From Geobacter argillaceus (GTDB taxonomy: Bacteria; Desulfobacterota; Desulfuromonadia; Geobacterales; DSM-12255): 64,000 bases of DNA. Under the pieces are notes generated by a model that did not search any database, had not been told where the DNA came from, and worked only from the letters and a program-made list of their open reading frames with translations. Of this stretch, positions 1 through 8,543 are shown piece after piece. Made by a program: the position numbers and the translations under genes. Every line of letters begins with the position of its first letter. Position 1 is the first letter of the stretch. The stretch covers positions 1 through 64,000 of the forward strand of contig NZ_VLLN01000020.1 in the NCBI RefSeq assembly GCF_007830735.1. Direction: 5' to 3'.

Positions 1-187
1 GCTTGGCCAGAAGGCTGACAACCTTGAGCCAGGTCTCCTGGCGGTGGGCCAGGCCGAGGTCGCCGGCAACCAAGGCGACGGTCTCGTTGTCTGTCTGCAG
101 CGGTGGCACCACCATCTCAAGAATGCGCGGGATCTTGTTGGGCGGCCAGAACTCTGCGTGGATATCGGAAAATGGACGGACGAGCAT
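1..187 (-). CDS. Metallophosphoesterase, N-terminal part (cut by window edge)
   Basis: The minus strand encodes 62 codons from an ATG at 187 and runs off the left edge. The protein opens MLVRPFSDIHAEFW and continues to ALVAGDLGLAH. A DxH near the start followed by a GDL motif is the metal-binding signature of calcineurin-like phosphoesterases, which hydrolyse phosphoester bonds with two metal ions. A GGAG ribosome site lies seven bases before the ATG. The catalytic GNHD/H motifs expected further on are outside the window, so the substrate cannot be inferred. Confidence 0.75.
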   Translation of the reverse strand, partial: MLVRPFSDIHAEFWPPNKIPRILEMVVPPLQTDNETVALVAGDLGLAHRQETWLKVVSLLAK

Positions 188-280
188 AATCACTCTCCAT
201 TTGCGTACTGATTCGGCTGAAGTATCGGTAATCTACCTGAAAACAGCGGGGGAGTGGACAATTATTCAGTAAGAAATGTC

Positions 281-388
281 GGTACAGGGCAATGGCGCAT
301 TGATGGTACCAATTTTGTACCCAATAATGCGCCATTGTCGGAAGGTGGCAAATACTACCCCATATTTGGTACCAAATTGGTAGCCAAA
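281..388. repeat. Cluster of nested palindromes built on GGTACC
   Basis: Perfect 12-base arms CAATGGCGCATT (290-301) and AATGCGCCATTG (326-337) flank an inner dyad, GGTAC at 305-309 and GTACC at 317-321. A third copy of the core follows at 365-388, where TTTGGTACC faces TAGCCAAA, and another GGTAC lies at 281-285. The region 188-470 holds no convincing gene. The dyads could be operator sites, a recombination site or a hairpin-forming element; which one cannot be told from sequence. Confidence 0.6.
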
Positions 389-469
389 ACAGCCACCATA
401 CTTATATCCAATTCAGTATCCCAAACAGTTGCCTGAGATGGATGCCAAAAGATCCCCTTGCTTCCGAAA

Positions 470-498
470 ATGAAAAAGGCCCCCATTCAGGGAGCCGC
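470..498 (-). terminator. Rho-independent terminator of the leftward recombinase operon
   Basis: On the minus strand a seven-pair stem (478-484 with 490-496, one G-U pair) with a five-base loop is followed by five T residues and a further T-rich stretch. It lies downstream of the leftward genes between 537 and 2039. Confidence 0.6.
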
Positions 499-536
499 AT
501 TTCATGATCTGCCGTACTGACCGGATTTTCGTCGCG

Positions 537-779
537 TTAGATTGCCATACGGTCAGCTCTGCTGCCGAGGCCGATGGTCACCGACCACCGCGAGAAGTCA
601 CCTTCCCGATTCGCCCCCAGATTGTTCAGCGTGGGACTGTTCTCCGCTGCTATCCTTCGCACTGTGTGCCGGTCTGGATAGAACCTGCAGATTTGCCTGA
701 AGGCCGGCTCTGCAAGCCACCGTGTGTCCAAGGGAGACAGAACGCCACGGAGCGTTGTATATGCGTTGATTTTAACCAA
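537..779 (-). CDS. Small hypothetical protein (uncertain)
   Basis: An 80-residue frame starting with TTG at 779 sits 15 bases after the stop of the coiled-coil protein gene and ends just before the terminator at 470-498. The protein is Arg-rich without a recognisable domain. A similar-sized frame exists on the opposite strand (504-782), so coding is doubtful. Its position inside the operon is the only support, and it could equally be untranslated 3' sequence or a gene remnant. Confidence 0.25.
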   Translation of the reverse strand: MVKINAYTTLRGVLSPLDTRWLAEPAFRQICRFYPDRHTVRRIAAENSPTLNNLGANREGDFSRWSVTIGLGSRADRMAI

Positions 780-794
780 TAAATCCCGCTGTCG

Positions 795-1355
795 TCAACC
801 ATTGGCTTTCTTGTCATGCCCTTTCTTGTTTCTGGAAATCCGCTGATTCAGCTTTTCGATGACATTCCTGGCCTTTTCCAGCTCCCGCTCGACCTTGGGT
901 ATTTCATTTAGTTTTTCGTCACAATTCCGGATTTTATCTTCTGAATTTACTGTCACAGCACGACAGATCATCAATTCTTCGTGAAGGCGATTTTTCAAAC
1001 TGTAAAGATCGCTATTCAATTTTTTGGCCTCACGGATTATATCCTGTGCCTCAAAGTCCGTTCTCCAGGCATCTAATTTGATCTGATTGGCTTCTAAAAG
1101 TGCTTTCTGGGAAACCTCTGCAATCGCGAATTTTCGTCGGGCAAGTTCACCGATACAGAAGCCGATGCCCAGAGCCGGGATAATGCCGGCCACCATATAC
1201 GGCCAGGCGGCAGGGACACCGTCCCAACCGTATTCCATTCCCTTGATTATTCTATGTCCGAAGAGCTTATTGTCTTTCTGTCCTATGAGAATATAGCACG
1301 TCTCAGGTATTCGAGCCCCCTTCTCATCGAGACGTACTATTGCCAGGTTCGGCAT
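795..1355 (-). CDS. Membrane-anchored coiled-coil protein of unknown function
   Basis: This 186-residue protein has one hydrophobic segment around residues 51-70 (AWPYMVAGIIPALGIGFCIG). A long charged, heptad-like region from about 75 to the Lys-rich C-terminus should form a coiled coil. The start codon overlaps the end of the small membrane-protein frame at 1324-1461 by 32 bases, which suggests coupled translation behind the recombinase. Such membrane/coiled-coil proteins are common cargo of integrated elements, but no family was recognised. A frameshift joining it to the upstream small frame is a possible alternative. Confidence 0.6.
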   Translation of the reverse strand: MPNLAIVRLDEKGARIPETCYILIGQKDNKLFGHRIIKGMEYGWDGVPAAWPYMVAGIIPALGIGFCIGELARRKFAIAEVSQKALLEANQIKLDAWRTDFEAQDIIREAKKLNSDLYSLKNRLHEELMICRAVTVNSEDKIRNCDEKLNEIPKVERELEKARNVIEKLNQRISRNKKGHDKKANG

Positions 1356-1461
1356 AACCCACCAGTTCAGCCAGCAGAATAAACATCACAATCGCAATCA
1401 GTATTCGTGCCACGTTCATCCTGGATTTAGCCTGCATTTTTTCATAATCAGGAAAACTCAT
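1324..1461 (-). CDS. 45-residue single-span membrane protein
   Basis: The ATG at 1461 overlaps the TGA of the recombinase gene in an ATGA junction. The product has a charged N-terminus (MSFPDYEKMQAK), one hydrophobic stretch (ILIAIVMFILLAELVGY, roughly residues 20-36) and a short tail. The stop at 1324-1326 lies inside the next gene. The arrangement suggests translational coupling of three genes. No family was recognised. It may instead be the true N-terminus of the following gene if a frameshift exists. Confidence 0.5.
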   Translation of the reverse strand: MSFPDYEKMQAKSRMNVARILIAIVMFILLAELVGYAEPGNSTSR

Positions 1462-2039
1462 CTCAAATATGCCTCCGTAGTATCAGATTCGAAATGCCCG
1501 ACCTCTTGGGCGACAGTTCCTTTTGCATCATCGTAATTCATGCCGTATCTCTGCAATTCCTCCATCCGCTCCTGGGCATAGCTGTGGCGCAGACCATGCG
1601 CCCCTGTGGAGAATCCCAACTCACGCTGACTGGCTGCCGAAAAGCTTTGACTCCATGCCCGGCCGCCGCCGATGTCGTAACGCTGAGTGTAGTTCACTCC
1701 ACGATCGACCACCTGCCGTGGTTCGTCGAGACGGGTTCCCTCAAGCTGTGCTGCCAACTCCTTCAACAACAGGACCTCTCTGACAAGTCCGCCTTTGCCC
1801 GTAACGGTGTACCGCACCCCGTTCCTCCCGGTGAAGCGCTCCTTACTCCAGACCCGATGGCTCGACGGCTGCTGTTCCCCTTCCGACCGGATGGTCAGCA
1901 GCTCATGCGCCCGCAGGTCGCCACAGTAGGCGATCTGTGTTGCCAGGCTGTTTCGTTCCGACTGGGCTGATGCAATACGCTGCACCTGGGCCGGGGTGTA
2001 GCTCCGGGTGGAGAGTTTTGTTTCGACCTGGCTCTTCAC
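1458..2039 (-). CDS. Tyrosine recombinase (integrase) catalytic domain, short form
   Basis: The 193-residue protein contains the tyrosine-recombinase catalytic set in order: Arg in GDLRAHELLTI, Lys in VTGKGGLVREV, His-x-x-Arg in HGLRHSYAQE, His in VGHFES and the nucleophile Tyr in TEAYLR at the extreme C-terminus. These enzymes cut and rejoin DNA through a 3'-phosphotyrosine link. The N-terminal SAM-like DNA-clamping domain of typical integrases is missing. An in-frame TAG lies about 30 bases before the GTG start, so the gene is either a natural short form or 5'-truncated. Two membrane-protein genes follow in the same operon. Confidence 0.8.
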   Translation of the reverse strand: MKSQVETKLSTRSYTPAQVQRIASAQSERNSLATQIAYCGDLRAHELLTIRSEGEQQPSSHRVWSKERFTGRNGVRYTVTGKGGLVREVLLLKELAAQLEGTRLDEPRQVVDRGVNYTQRYDIGGGRAWSQSFSAASQRELGFSTGAHGLRHSYAQERMEELQRYGMNYDDAKGTVAQEVGHFESDTTEAYLR

Positions 2040-2195
2040 GACTTCAGTTTCCTCGGTTGCAAAAAACTACCAATCGCTTGGTTGATAGCAAAAACAAGCC
2101 TGCAAAATCCCCTTCTTGAGGTACAATTAAACGCAATTCATCTCCGCAAAGGGTTGTCCGGGGGGGTACCACGCAACTTGTCATTGGGGTGAAAG

Positions 2196-4031
2196 ATGTT
2201 CTTGACCGGTGAAAGTCAGGCGTTCAGATCTAGCAGAAACATCTCCCTAATGTCTCGACTCGCCCAGTGGCTTCCCTGGCTGCTCTTGGTTGTTGGTCTG
2301 CTTGTTACCTTGCAGATGTGGAAACAAAAGCAGCAGGCAGTCGAACGGAATCTCCGGTCAAAATTCGATTCCCGCGTACAAGAGAATCTTCTTATTATAA
2401 AGCAGCGCATGGTGGCATATGAACAGGTGCTGCGTGGGGCACGAGGGCTGTTTGCAGCTTCCGGTGTCGTGGCGCGCCGTGATTTCTACGAGTATGTAGC
2501 TGCCCTGCGTCTTTCGGACAATTATCCCGGGATACAGGGGGTGGGGTATTCCCTGATTGTGCCGGCTGTAGATAAACAGAGGCATATCGACACGATCCGT
2601 GCGGAAGGGTTCCCGAACTACACGATAAAGCCGGAAGGGGAGCGGGAAACCTACACAGCCATAATCTACCTGGAACCATTTACAGCCCGCAACCTGCGGG
2701 CCTTTGGCTATGACATGTATTCCGAGCGGGTGAGACGTGCCGCCATGGAGCGGGCGCGTGACACGGGACGGGTGGCGCTCAGCGGCAAGGTCCGGCTGGT
2801 TCAAGAGCCCACGGAGCGGCAACAGGCTGGCGTGCTGATCTATTTACCGGTTTATCAAAACGGGAAGCCACGCGATACGGTGGCAACACGTCGCTCTGCA
2901 ATCGTCGGATGGGTCTATGCTCCGTTTCGTATGGACGACCTGATGGCCGGGCTTTTCGGCCAACATGCCGGCGAAATCGACATAGAAATTTACGACGGAC
3001 AAGAGATCTCGAAGACGACCCTTCTGCACGACGCGGACAAAATCAGGTTTGACGGTATGGTGGATCCGCCGCTCCGTTCCATCAGGCAGCTTGAGATAGC
3101 CGGCCGGATATGGACCGTTACGTTTCGGGCACTCCCTTCGTTCGCGGTGAGTCCGGAAAGCGGCACGGCCGAGTATGTTGCCTCAACGGGCATCGTACTG
3201 AGTCTGTTCCTGACCCTGACCACCTGGATGCTCGCCATTGGACGCGCTCGGACCATAAAGGCCGATGAGGCGCTGGCTGCCAAGCAGAAACAGCTGGAGG
3301 ATCTGAATCATTCCCTTGAGCAGCGGGTCTATAATCGTACTGCGGAATTGGAGCGGCTGAACAGGGAACTGGAGAGTTTCTGCTACTCCATTTCCCATGA
3401 AATGCGGGCACCGATCGCCCGGCTGGAGGGGTTCAGCAGGGCGATCGAGGACTCTGTCGGAGATTCCGGCTCTGATCAGCTTGTGCATTATGCGGAACGG
3501 CTGGGAGTTGCCTGCCGGAGGATGAGAAGTGTCATCGACGGTCTGCTGCTGATGTACCGGATTACGCGGGAAGAGATGGTGTGCGCTCCTGTGGATCTTT
3601 CGCAAATCAGCAGGGGAATACTTGCTGAACTGCTGCATGGCGCCGGAGATCGGACGATAACGGTAACCATCGCCCCGGGAGTAGTAGTACTGGGTGACCG
3701 CCGCATGCTTAGAATCTGCTTGCAGCATCTTCTTTGCAATGCGGTAAAATACAGTGCCAGGAATCCGGAGGCGGCAATCGAGTTCGGACAAATGGTGCAT
3801 GCAGGAGAGAAGGTCTATTTTGTGAGGGACAACGGGGCAGGGTTCGATATGGCGTTCGCCGGCAAACTGTTTGAGCCGTTCTGCCGTCTGCATAGCGAGT
3901 CCGAGTTTGAAGGGAGCGGCATTGGCCTGCCAACCGTGCACCGGGTCATCGAGCGGCACGGAGGGAGGATCTGGGCCGAGGCTGAACCGGGGAAAGGGGC
4001 GACGTTCTTTTTTACGATTCGGGATGAGTGA
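2196..4031 (+). CDS. CHASE-domain sensor histidine kinase
   Basis: The 611-residue protein has a transmembrane helix at about 23-42, a periplasmic CHASE-type ligand-binding region (about 60-310), a second helix near 326-348 and a short coiled coil. A HisKA domain follows, with the phospho-acceptor His401 in SISHEMRAP, and then a HATPase_c domain with N-box LCNAVKY (Asn515), DNGAGFD and GSGIGL. It should autophosphorylate on binding an unknown extracytoplasmic small molecule. No response regulator lies next to it, so it is an orphan kinase. GGGGTGA precedes the chosen ATG; the second Met (2250) is a less likely start. It is divergent from the recombinase gene. Confidence 0.9.
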   Translation: MFLTGESQAFRSSRNISLMSRLAQWLPWLLLVVGLLVTLQMWKQKQQAVERNLRSKFDSRVQENLLIIKQRMVAYEQVLRGARGLFAASGVVARRDFYEYVAALRLSDNYPGIQGVGYSLIVPAVDKQRHIDTIRAEGFPNYTIKPEGERETYTAIIYLEPFTARNLRAFGYDMYSERVRRAAMERARDTGRVALSGKVRLVQEPTERQQAGVLIYLPVYQNGKPRDTVATRRSAIVGWVYAPFRMDDLMAGLFGQHAGEIDIEIYDGQEISKTTLLHDADKIRFDGMVDPPLRSIRQLEIAGRIWTVTFRALPSFAVSPESGTAEYVASTGIVLSLFLTLTTWMLAIGRARTIKADEALAAKQKQLEDLNHSLEQRVYNRTAELERLNRELESFCYSISHEMRAPIARLEGFSRAIEDSVGDSGSDQLVHYAERLGVACRRMRSVIDGLLLMYRITREEMVCAPVDLSQISRGILAELLHGAGDRTITVTIAPGVVVLGDRRMLRICLQHLLCNAVKYSARNPEAAIEFGQMVHAGEKVYFVRDNGAGFDMAFAGKLFEPFCRLHSESEFEGSGIGLPTVHRVIERHGGRIWAEAEPGKGATFFFTIRDE

Positions 4032-4176
4032 CGCGTCCGTTATCGCAGAGTGAGCTTGCCAATTTGTGGGGAAAGGCCTGGCCGATCGACCTTGACAAAG
4101 AGGGCGGCGGACTTCATTATGACAGCGCATAGCAGCCCAGACCGCCGGGATGTTGGATACCTTCCCGAGAAAGCCC

Positions 4177-6420
4177 ATGTCTCAGTTTTCCAATCTCAAC
4201 CATCCCCAAAAAGAAGCTGTCCTCCACGGCGAGGGTCCGCTGCTGATCCTGGCCGGTGCCGGCTCGGGCAAGACCCGCGTTATTGTCCAACGGATCGCCT
4301 GGCTCATCCGTGAACGCGGCATCCCTCCCTGGCAGATTCTGGCCGTGACCTTCACCAACAAGGCGGCCGGCGAGATGCGGGAGCGGGTGCAACGGCTGGT
4401 CGGCGCGGCTGACGCCCCTCTCATTGCCACCTTCCATGCCACCTGTGTACGTATCCTGCGCCGGGAGATCGAGCTGCTCGGCTACGGTGCGAACTTCGCC
4501 ATCTACGACGACAAAGACAGCGAACGGCTGCTGAAGGAAATCGTCGCCCAGCTGAACATCGACGAGAAACGGTATCCGGCGCGAGCCTTTGCCGCGGCCA
4601 TCGACGATTGCAAGAATGCCGGGCGTCTACCGGAGGATCTGCCGGCCGGAGACTCCAGGACTGCCCAACTGGTCCGGGTCTACACTGTCTACCAGGAGCG
4701 GCTGCGGAAGAACAATGCTCTCGATTTCGGCGATCTGGTACTCCTGACCGTGCGTCTTTTCGAGGCGTATCCCGATGTGCTGAACCGCTACCGCGAGCGG
4801 TGGCAGTGGCTCCTGGTGGACGAATACCAGGATACCAACCCGGTCCAGTACCGGCTGGTGCAGCTTCTGGCAGGAGAGAGGCGCAATCTCTGCGTGGTCG
4901 GGGACGACGACCAGTCCATCTACCGCTGGCGCGGGGCGGATATCCGCAACATCCTGGATTTCGAGAAGGACTTCCCCGGCGTCAAGACCGTCAAACTGGA
5001 ACAGAACTATCGCTCCACCGGAACCATCCTGACTGCGGCCGGTGCGGTGGTGGCCAGGAACCGTGGGCGCAAGGCCAAGACGCTGTGGACCGAGAATCCG
5101 GCCGGCGAACGGATCGTCTATCGGCGCCTTGAGGACGATCGGGAAGAGGCCCGTTTCGTCTGTCGGGAGATCAGCCGCTTCGTCCGCCGGGGGGGAGACC
5201 TCTCGGATGTGGCCGTCTTCTACCGGACCAACGCCCAGTCCCGCTCCATAGAAGACGCCCTGGTGGCGGACGCCATTCCGTACCACATGGTGGGGGGGAT
5301 GCGGTTCTACGAGCGGATGGAGATCAGGGATGTCCTGGCCTATCTGCGGGTGCTGGACAACCCGGCCGATGAGATCTCCCTGAAACGGATCATCAATGTC
5401 CCGCCCCGGGGGATCGGCCATGCCACCATCGACCGGATCAACGAGAGTGCCCAGCGGGAGGGGCTCACCTTCCATGACGCCCTGCTCGGAGCGGCGACGG
5501 CTGGGCTTCTGACCGCAGGTCCGCGGGGGAAGGTGGCCGAATTCGTCCGGCTTCTGGAGACCTTTCGCGGCTACGTAGCCACCGTGCCGCTGGCCGAGTT
5601 GTCCTCCCGGATCATCCAGGAGAGCGGCTATGCCGCGAAGCTGCAGGAGGACCGGAGCGAAGAGGCCCAGGACCGGCTGGCCAACCTGCAGGAACTGCTG
5701 GTGGCCATGGAAGAGTTCGACCGGACCAGCGGGGAGAAGGGGTTGCCGGCCTTCCTGGAGCAGGTGGCCCTGGTTTCGGACCTGGAGCGGAGTGAGGCCG
5801 GCAGGGAATCTGCTACCCTGATGACCCTGCACGCGGCCAAAGGGCTGGAGTTTCCGGTGGTTTTCCTGGTCGGCCTGGAGGAGCGGCTCTTCCCCCATGT
5901 CCGTTCTCTGGATGATCCCGAGGCGATGGAGGAGGAGCGGCGCCTCTGCTACGTGGGGATGACCCGGGCCAGGGAGCGGCTGTTCCTCTCCAATGCGCGC
6001 CGGCGGCGGATCTTCGGCCAGGATCAGTACAATGCGCCGTCCCGTTTCATCGCCGATATCCCCCGGGAGTTGGTGGATCTTGAAGGGGAACAGCTGGCGC
6101 TGGGTGCTGGGCTCGGGGCTCGGGGCCCGGAGGGCTGGGAGCGGAGACCGGGGAAAACGGGGGCAACGACGGGTCACAACCTGGCGGCGGTCTTTGCCAG
6201 GAGTGAATCGGAAGAACCGGTGCTCGCCAACGAGGTGGAGGTGGTGCCGGAGGATTCCGAAGGTATTGTCCTCGGCATGCGGGTGCGCCACGCCAAGTTC
6301 GGTGTCGGCACCGTCCGGAAGATCGAGGGTAATGGGAATGACCAGAAGGTCATCGTCTGGTTCGCTTCGGTTGGGCCTAAGAAGCTGCTGGTCAGGTTTG
6401 CCGGCCTGGAACGGGTGTAG
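4177..6420 (+). CDS. uvrD: UvrD/PcrA superfamily 1 DNA helicase
   Basis: The protein (747 residues from this ATG) is a 3'-5' SF1A helicase acting in excision repair and removal of stalled complexes. Visible motifs are Walker A AGAGSGKT (Lys32), motif II VDEYQDT, motif III GDDDQSIYRWRGA, motif IV QNYRST, motif V TLHAAKGLEF and motif VI YVGMTRARERL. The C-terminal 50 residues (GMRVRHAKFGVGTV onward) match the Tudor-like RNA-polymerase-binding tail of PcrA/UvrD. An in-frame ATG at 4150 would add nine residues, but homologues begin near LNxxQ, which favours 4177. No partner genes are adjacent. Confidence 0.93.
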   Translation: MSQFSNLNHPQKEAVLHGEGPLLILAGAGSGKTRVIVQRIAWLIRERGIPPWQILAVTFTNKAAGEMRERVQRLVGAADAPLIATFHATCVRILRREIELLGYGANFAIYDDKDSERLLKEIVAQLNIDEKRYPARAFAAAIDDCKNAGRLPEDLPAGDSRTAQLVRVYTVYQERLRKNNALDFGDLVLLTVRLFEAYPDVLNRYRERWQWLLVDEYQDTNPVQYRLVQLLAGERRNLCVVGDDDQSIYRWRGADIRNILDFEKDFPGVKTVKLEQNYRSTGTILTAAGAVVARNRGRKAKTLWTENPAGERIVYRRLEDDREEARFVCREISRFVRRGGDLSDVAVFYRTNAQSRSIEDALVADAIPYHMVGGMRFYERMEIRDVLAYLRVLDNPADEISLKRIINVPPRGIGHATIDRINESAQREGLTFHDALLGAATAGLLTAGPRGKVAEFVRLLETFRGYVATVPLAELSSRIIQESGYAAKLQEDRSEEAQDRLANLQELLVAMEEFDRTSGEKGLPAFLEQVALVSDLERSEAGRESATLMTLHAAKGLEFPVVFLVGLEERLFPHVRSLDDPEAMEEERRLCYVGMTRARERLFLSNARRRRIFGQDQYNAPSRFIADIPRELVDLEGEQLALGAGLGARGPEGWERRPGKTGATTGHNLAAVFARSESEEPVLANEVEVVPEDSEGIVLGMRVRHAKFGVGTVRKIEGNGNDQKVIVWFASVGPKKLLVRFAGLERV

Positions 6421-6424
6421 GGCC

Positions 6425-6459
6425 GTTCACGGTTCTATGTTCAACGTTCAATGTTAATA
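6425..6459. repeat. Array of five heptamers (GTTCNNN)
   Basis: Between uvrD and gatC, in-phase seven-base units GTTCACG, GTTCTAT, GTTCAAC, GTTCAAT and GTTAATA run from 6425 to 6459. Comparable heptamer arrays occur at 21437-21464 and 25214-25302. Confidence 0.6.
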
Positions 6460-6534
6460 TCATGACCTTGAACCACGTCCGCATTTGTGCTAAAAATCTT
6501 TTCTTTCCGTAAGCTTATACAACAGGAGTCTGCC

Positions 6535-6822
6535 ATGAAAATAACCCGCGAGCAGGTGCAGCATGTGGCCAGGCTGGCCCGGCTCAGCCTGAGTGACGAT
6601 GAGGTGGCGATGTTTACCGGCCAGATGGCCGACATCCTGGCCTATGTGGAGAAACTGAACGAGCTGAACACTGATGGCATCGTGCCCACCTCCCATGCCG
6701 TGCCGATGGAAAACGCTTTCCGCGACGATGTCGTCAGGCCGTCCATTGGGGCTGACGCGGCCCTTGCCAACGCCCCGGACCGGATCGACGACTTTTTCCG
6801 GGTGCCCAAGGTTATTGAATAG
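6535..6822 (+). CDS. gatC: Asp-tRNA(Asn)/Glu-tRNA(Gln) amidotransferase subunit C
   Basis: The 95-residue protein has the GatC pattern: ITREQVQHVARLARL at the N-terminus, a helix with LNELNTDGI, then the PTSHAVPMENAFRDD stretch and the terminal FFRVPKVIE. GatC is the small clamp that holds GatA and GatB together in the complex that amidates mischarged Glu-tRNA(Gln) and/or Asp-tRNA(Asn). AGGAG precedes the ATG. An upstream in-frame start at 6487 would add 16 atypical residues and was not chosen. gatA follows after a repeat element. Confidence 0.95.
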   Translation: MKITREQVQHVARLARLSLSDDEVAMFTGQMADILAYVEKLNELNTDGIVPTSHAVPMENAFRDDVVRPSIGADAALANAPDRIDDFFRVPKVIE

Positions 6823-6828
6823 TTGTTC

Positions 6829-6885
6829 GTAGGGGCGATCCTTGTGATCGCCCAATAAGCGGGCAAACACAAGGTTTGCCCCTAC
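6829..6885. repeat. Paired-hairpin intergenic repeat between gatC and gatA
   Basis: Terminal inverted arms GTAGGGGC (6829-6836) and GCCCCTAC (6878-6885) enclose two hairpins: GGGCGATC/GATCGCCC with loop CTTGT, and GGGCAAAC/GTTTGCCC with loop ACAAG. This is the layout of mobile REP/BIME-like or MITE-like elements. It lies within the gat operon and could form strong mRNA structure. Confidence 0.75.
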
Positions 6886-6912
6886 ATGAACGTTTGTGTC
6901 CGGAGCATATAA

Positions 6913-8370
6913 ATGGAACTGCATGAATTAACCATCCACGAGTTGCATGACAGGCTGAAAAAGCGGGAGGTCTCGTCGGTCGAGGCTACGCAGGCCTGTC
7001 TGGACCGCATTGCCGCCACTGACGAAAAGGTGAACGCCTACATCACCGTCACCGGCGACGAGGCCCTTGCTGCCGCCGCAGCAGCGGACTCCAGGATTGC
7101 CGCCGGCGACATGGACCTGCTGACCGGCATCCCGCTGGCATTGAAGGATATCTTCCTCACCAAAGGCACCAGAACCACCTGCGCCTCCAACATCCTTGCG
7201 AACTTCATCCCCCCGTACGATGCCACTGCCTGGCTGAAGCTGAAAGAGCGCGGCGCCGTTCTGCTCGGCAAGCTGAACCAGGACGAGTTCGCCATGGGCT
7301 CGTCCTGCGAGGGGAGCGCCTTCGGTCCGACCCGCAACCCGTGGGACCTGGAGCGGATTCCCGGTGGTTCCTCCGGCGGTTCTGCCGCCTGCATTGCGGC
7401 CCGACAGGCCACGGCAACGCTCGGGACCGATACCGGCGGCTCCATCCGCCAGCCCGCCTCCCACTGCGGCTGCGTCGGTCTCAAGCCGACCTACGGCCGG
7501 GTCTCCCGCTACGGGGTGATCGCCTATGCCTCGTCCCTCGACCAGGTGGGGCCGATCACCCGCGACGTTACCGATGCCGCCATCATGCTCGGCGCCGTGG
7601 CAGGCCATGACCCGCTGGATTCCACCAGCGTCGACCTACCGGTGCCCGACTATGCGAAGTCGCTGGTGCTTGAGGTGAAGGGGCTGAAGATCGGCCTGCC
7701 CAAGGAGTACTTCATTGCCGGGCTCGACCCGGAGGTGAAGAGCGCCCTGGAGATGGCCATGGAGACCTATCGGGGAATGGGGGCCGAATTCATCGACATT
7801 TCCCTCCCCCACACCGATTATGCCGTGGCCACCTATTACCTCATTGCCACTGCCGAGGCGAGCTCCAACCTGGCCCGTTACGACAGCGTCCGCTTCGGCC
7901 ACCGCACCGCCGAACCGGGGAGCCTCATCGACACCTACAGCCGCTCCCGTGATGAGGGGTTCGGGCACGAGGTGAAGCGGAGGATCATGATCGGCACCTA
8001 TGCGCTCTCTTCCGGTTACTATGACGCCTACTACCTGAAGGCCCAGAAGGTGCGGACCCTGATCATGCAGGATTTCCTCAGGGCGTTCGACCAGGTGGAT
8101 ATCATCCTCACCCCGGTGGCGCCGACCCCGGCCTTCAGGATCGGGGAAAAGACCAGCGATCCGCTGCAGATGTACCTGTCCGACATATTCACCATCCCGG
8201 TGAACATGGCCGGCACCTGCGGCATCAGCGTCCCGGCCGGCATCAGCCAGGCAGGCTTGCCGATCGGCCTGCAGCTTATCGGCAAGCCGTTTGGCGAGGA
8301 GACGATCCTCCGTGCCGCCTATGCCTTCGAGCAGGCGACGACGTGGCATAAACGGAAGGCAAACTTGTAA
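6913..8370 (+). CDS. gatA: Asp-tRNA(Asn)/Glu-tRNA(Gln) amidotransferase subunit A
   Basis: The 485-residue protein is the glutaminase subunit. It carries the amidase signature with the Ser-cisSer-Lys triad: Lys78 in PLALKDIF, Ser153 in [10 protein letters not shown] and the nucleophile Ser177 in [12 protein letters not shown]. It frees ammonia from glutamine and passes it to GatB for tRNA-bound Glu or Asp amidation. Length matches the family. CGGAG lies eight bases before the ATG. gatB is not adjacent but about 0.9 kb further on, beyond a toxin-antitoxin module. Confidence 0.96.
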   Translation: MELHELTIHELHDRLKKREVSSVEATQACLDRIAATDEKVNAYITVTGDEALAAAAAADSRIAAGDMDLLTGIPLALKDIFLTKGTRTTCASNILANFIPPYDATAWLKLKERGAVLLGKLNQDEFAMGSSCEGSAFGPTRNPWDLERIPGGSSGGSAACIAARQATATLGTDTGGSIRQPASHCGCVGLKPTYGRVSRYGVIAYASSLDQVGPITRDVTDAAIMLGAVAGHDPLDSTSVDLPVPDYAKSLVLEVKGLKIGLPKEYFIAGLDPEVKSALEMAMETYRGMGAEFIDISLPHTDYAVATYYLIATAEASSNLARYDSVRFGHRTAEPGSLIDTYSRSRDEGFGHEVKRRIMIGTYALSSGYYDAYYLKAQKVRTLIMQDFLRAFDQVDIILTPVAPTPAFRIGEKTSDPLQMYLSDIFTIPVNMAGTCGISVPAGISQAGLPIGLQLIGKPFGEETILRAAYAFEQATTWHKRKANL

Positions 8371-8543
8371 CCGGAGCAATCTGTCTTGGCAATAGATCAG
8401 AAATTTTATGACAAGCCCTTGAATTGGTTGTCTACCGAGCAGTACGCATCCCACAATTCACCATCTCCATTGACGAAGGCACGAAGGCGGAGGTTCTGGA
8501 GAAGAACCTGAGATGAACTCAGGATAAAATCAGGAGGTGAGAC

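Noticed and set aside
504-782. 92-residue plus-strand frame facing the small minus-strand frame
   Set aside because: No ribosome site or domain; the terminator and operon direction in this region favour the minus strand, where coding is itself doubtful.
795-1461. One gene split by a frameshift (45-residue and 186-residue frames)
   Set aside because: Each frame has its own start, and the first has its own membrane span. The overlap looks like coupling, although a frameshift cannot be excluded.
4627-6291. 554-residue open frame on the minus strand inside uvrD
   Set aside because: It lies wholly antisense to a helicase with all its motifs. It has no recognised domain, and long antisense frames are common in GC-rich genes.
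8371-8543. Gene remnant before the antitoxin (a frame ending TKAEVLEKNLR)
   Set aside because: The open stretch is short, without start or ribosome site, and no family was recognised.
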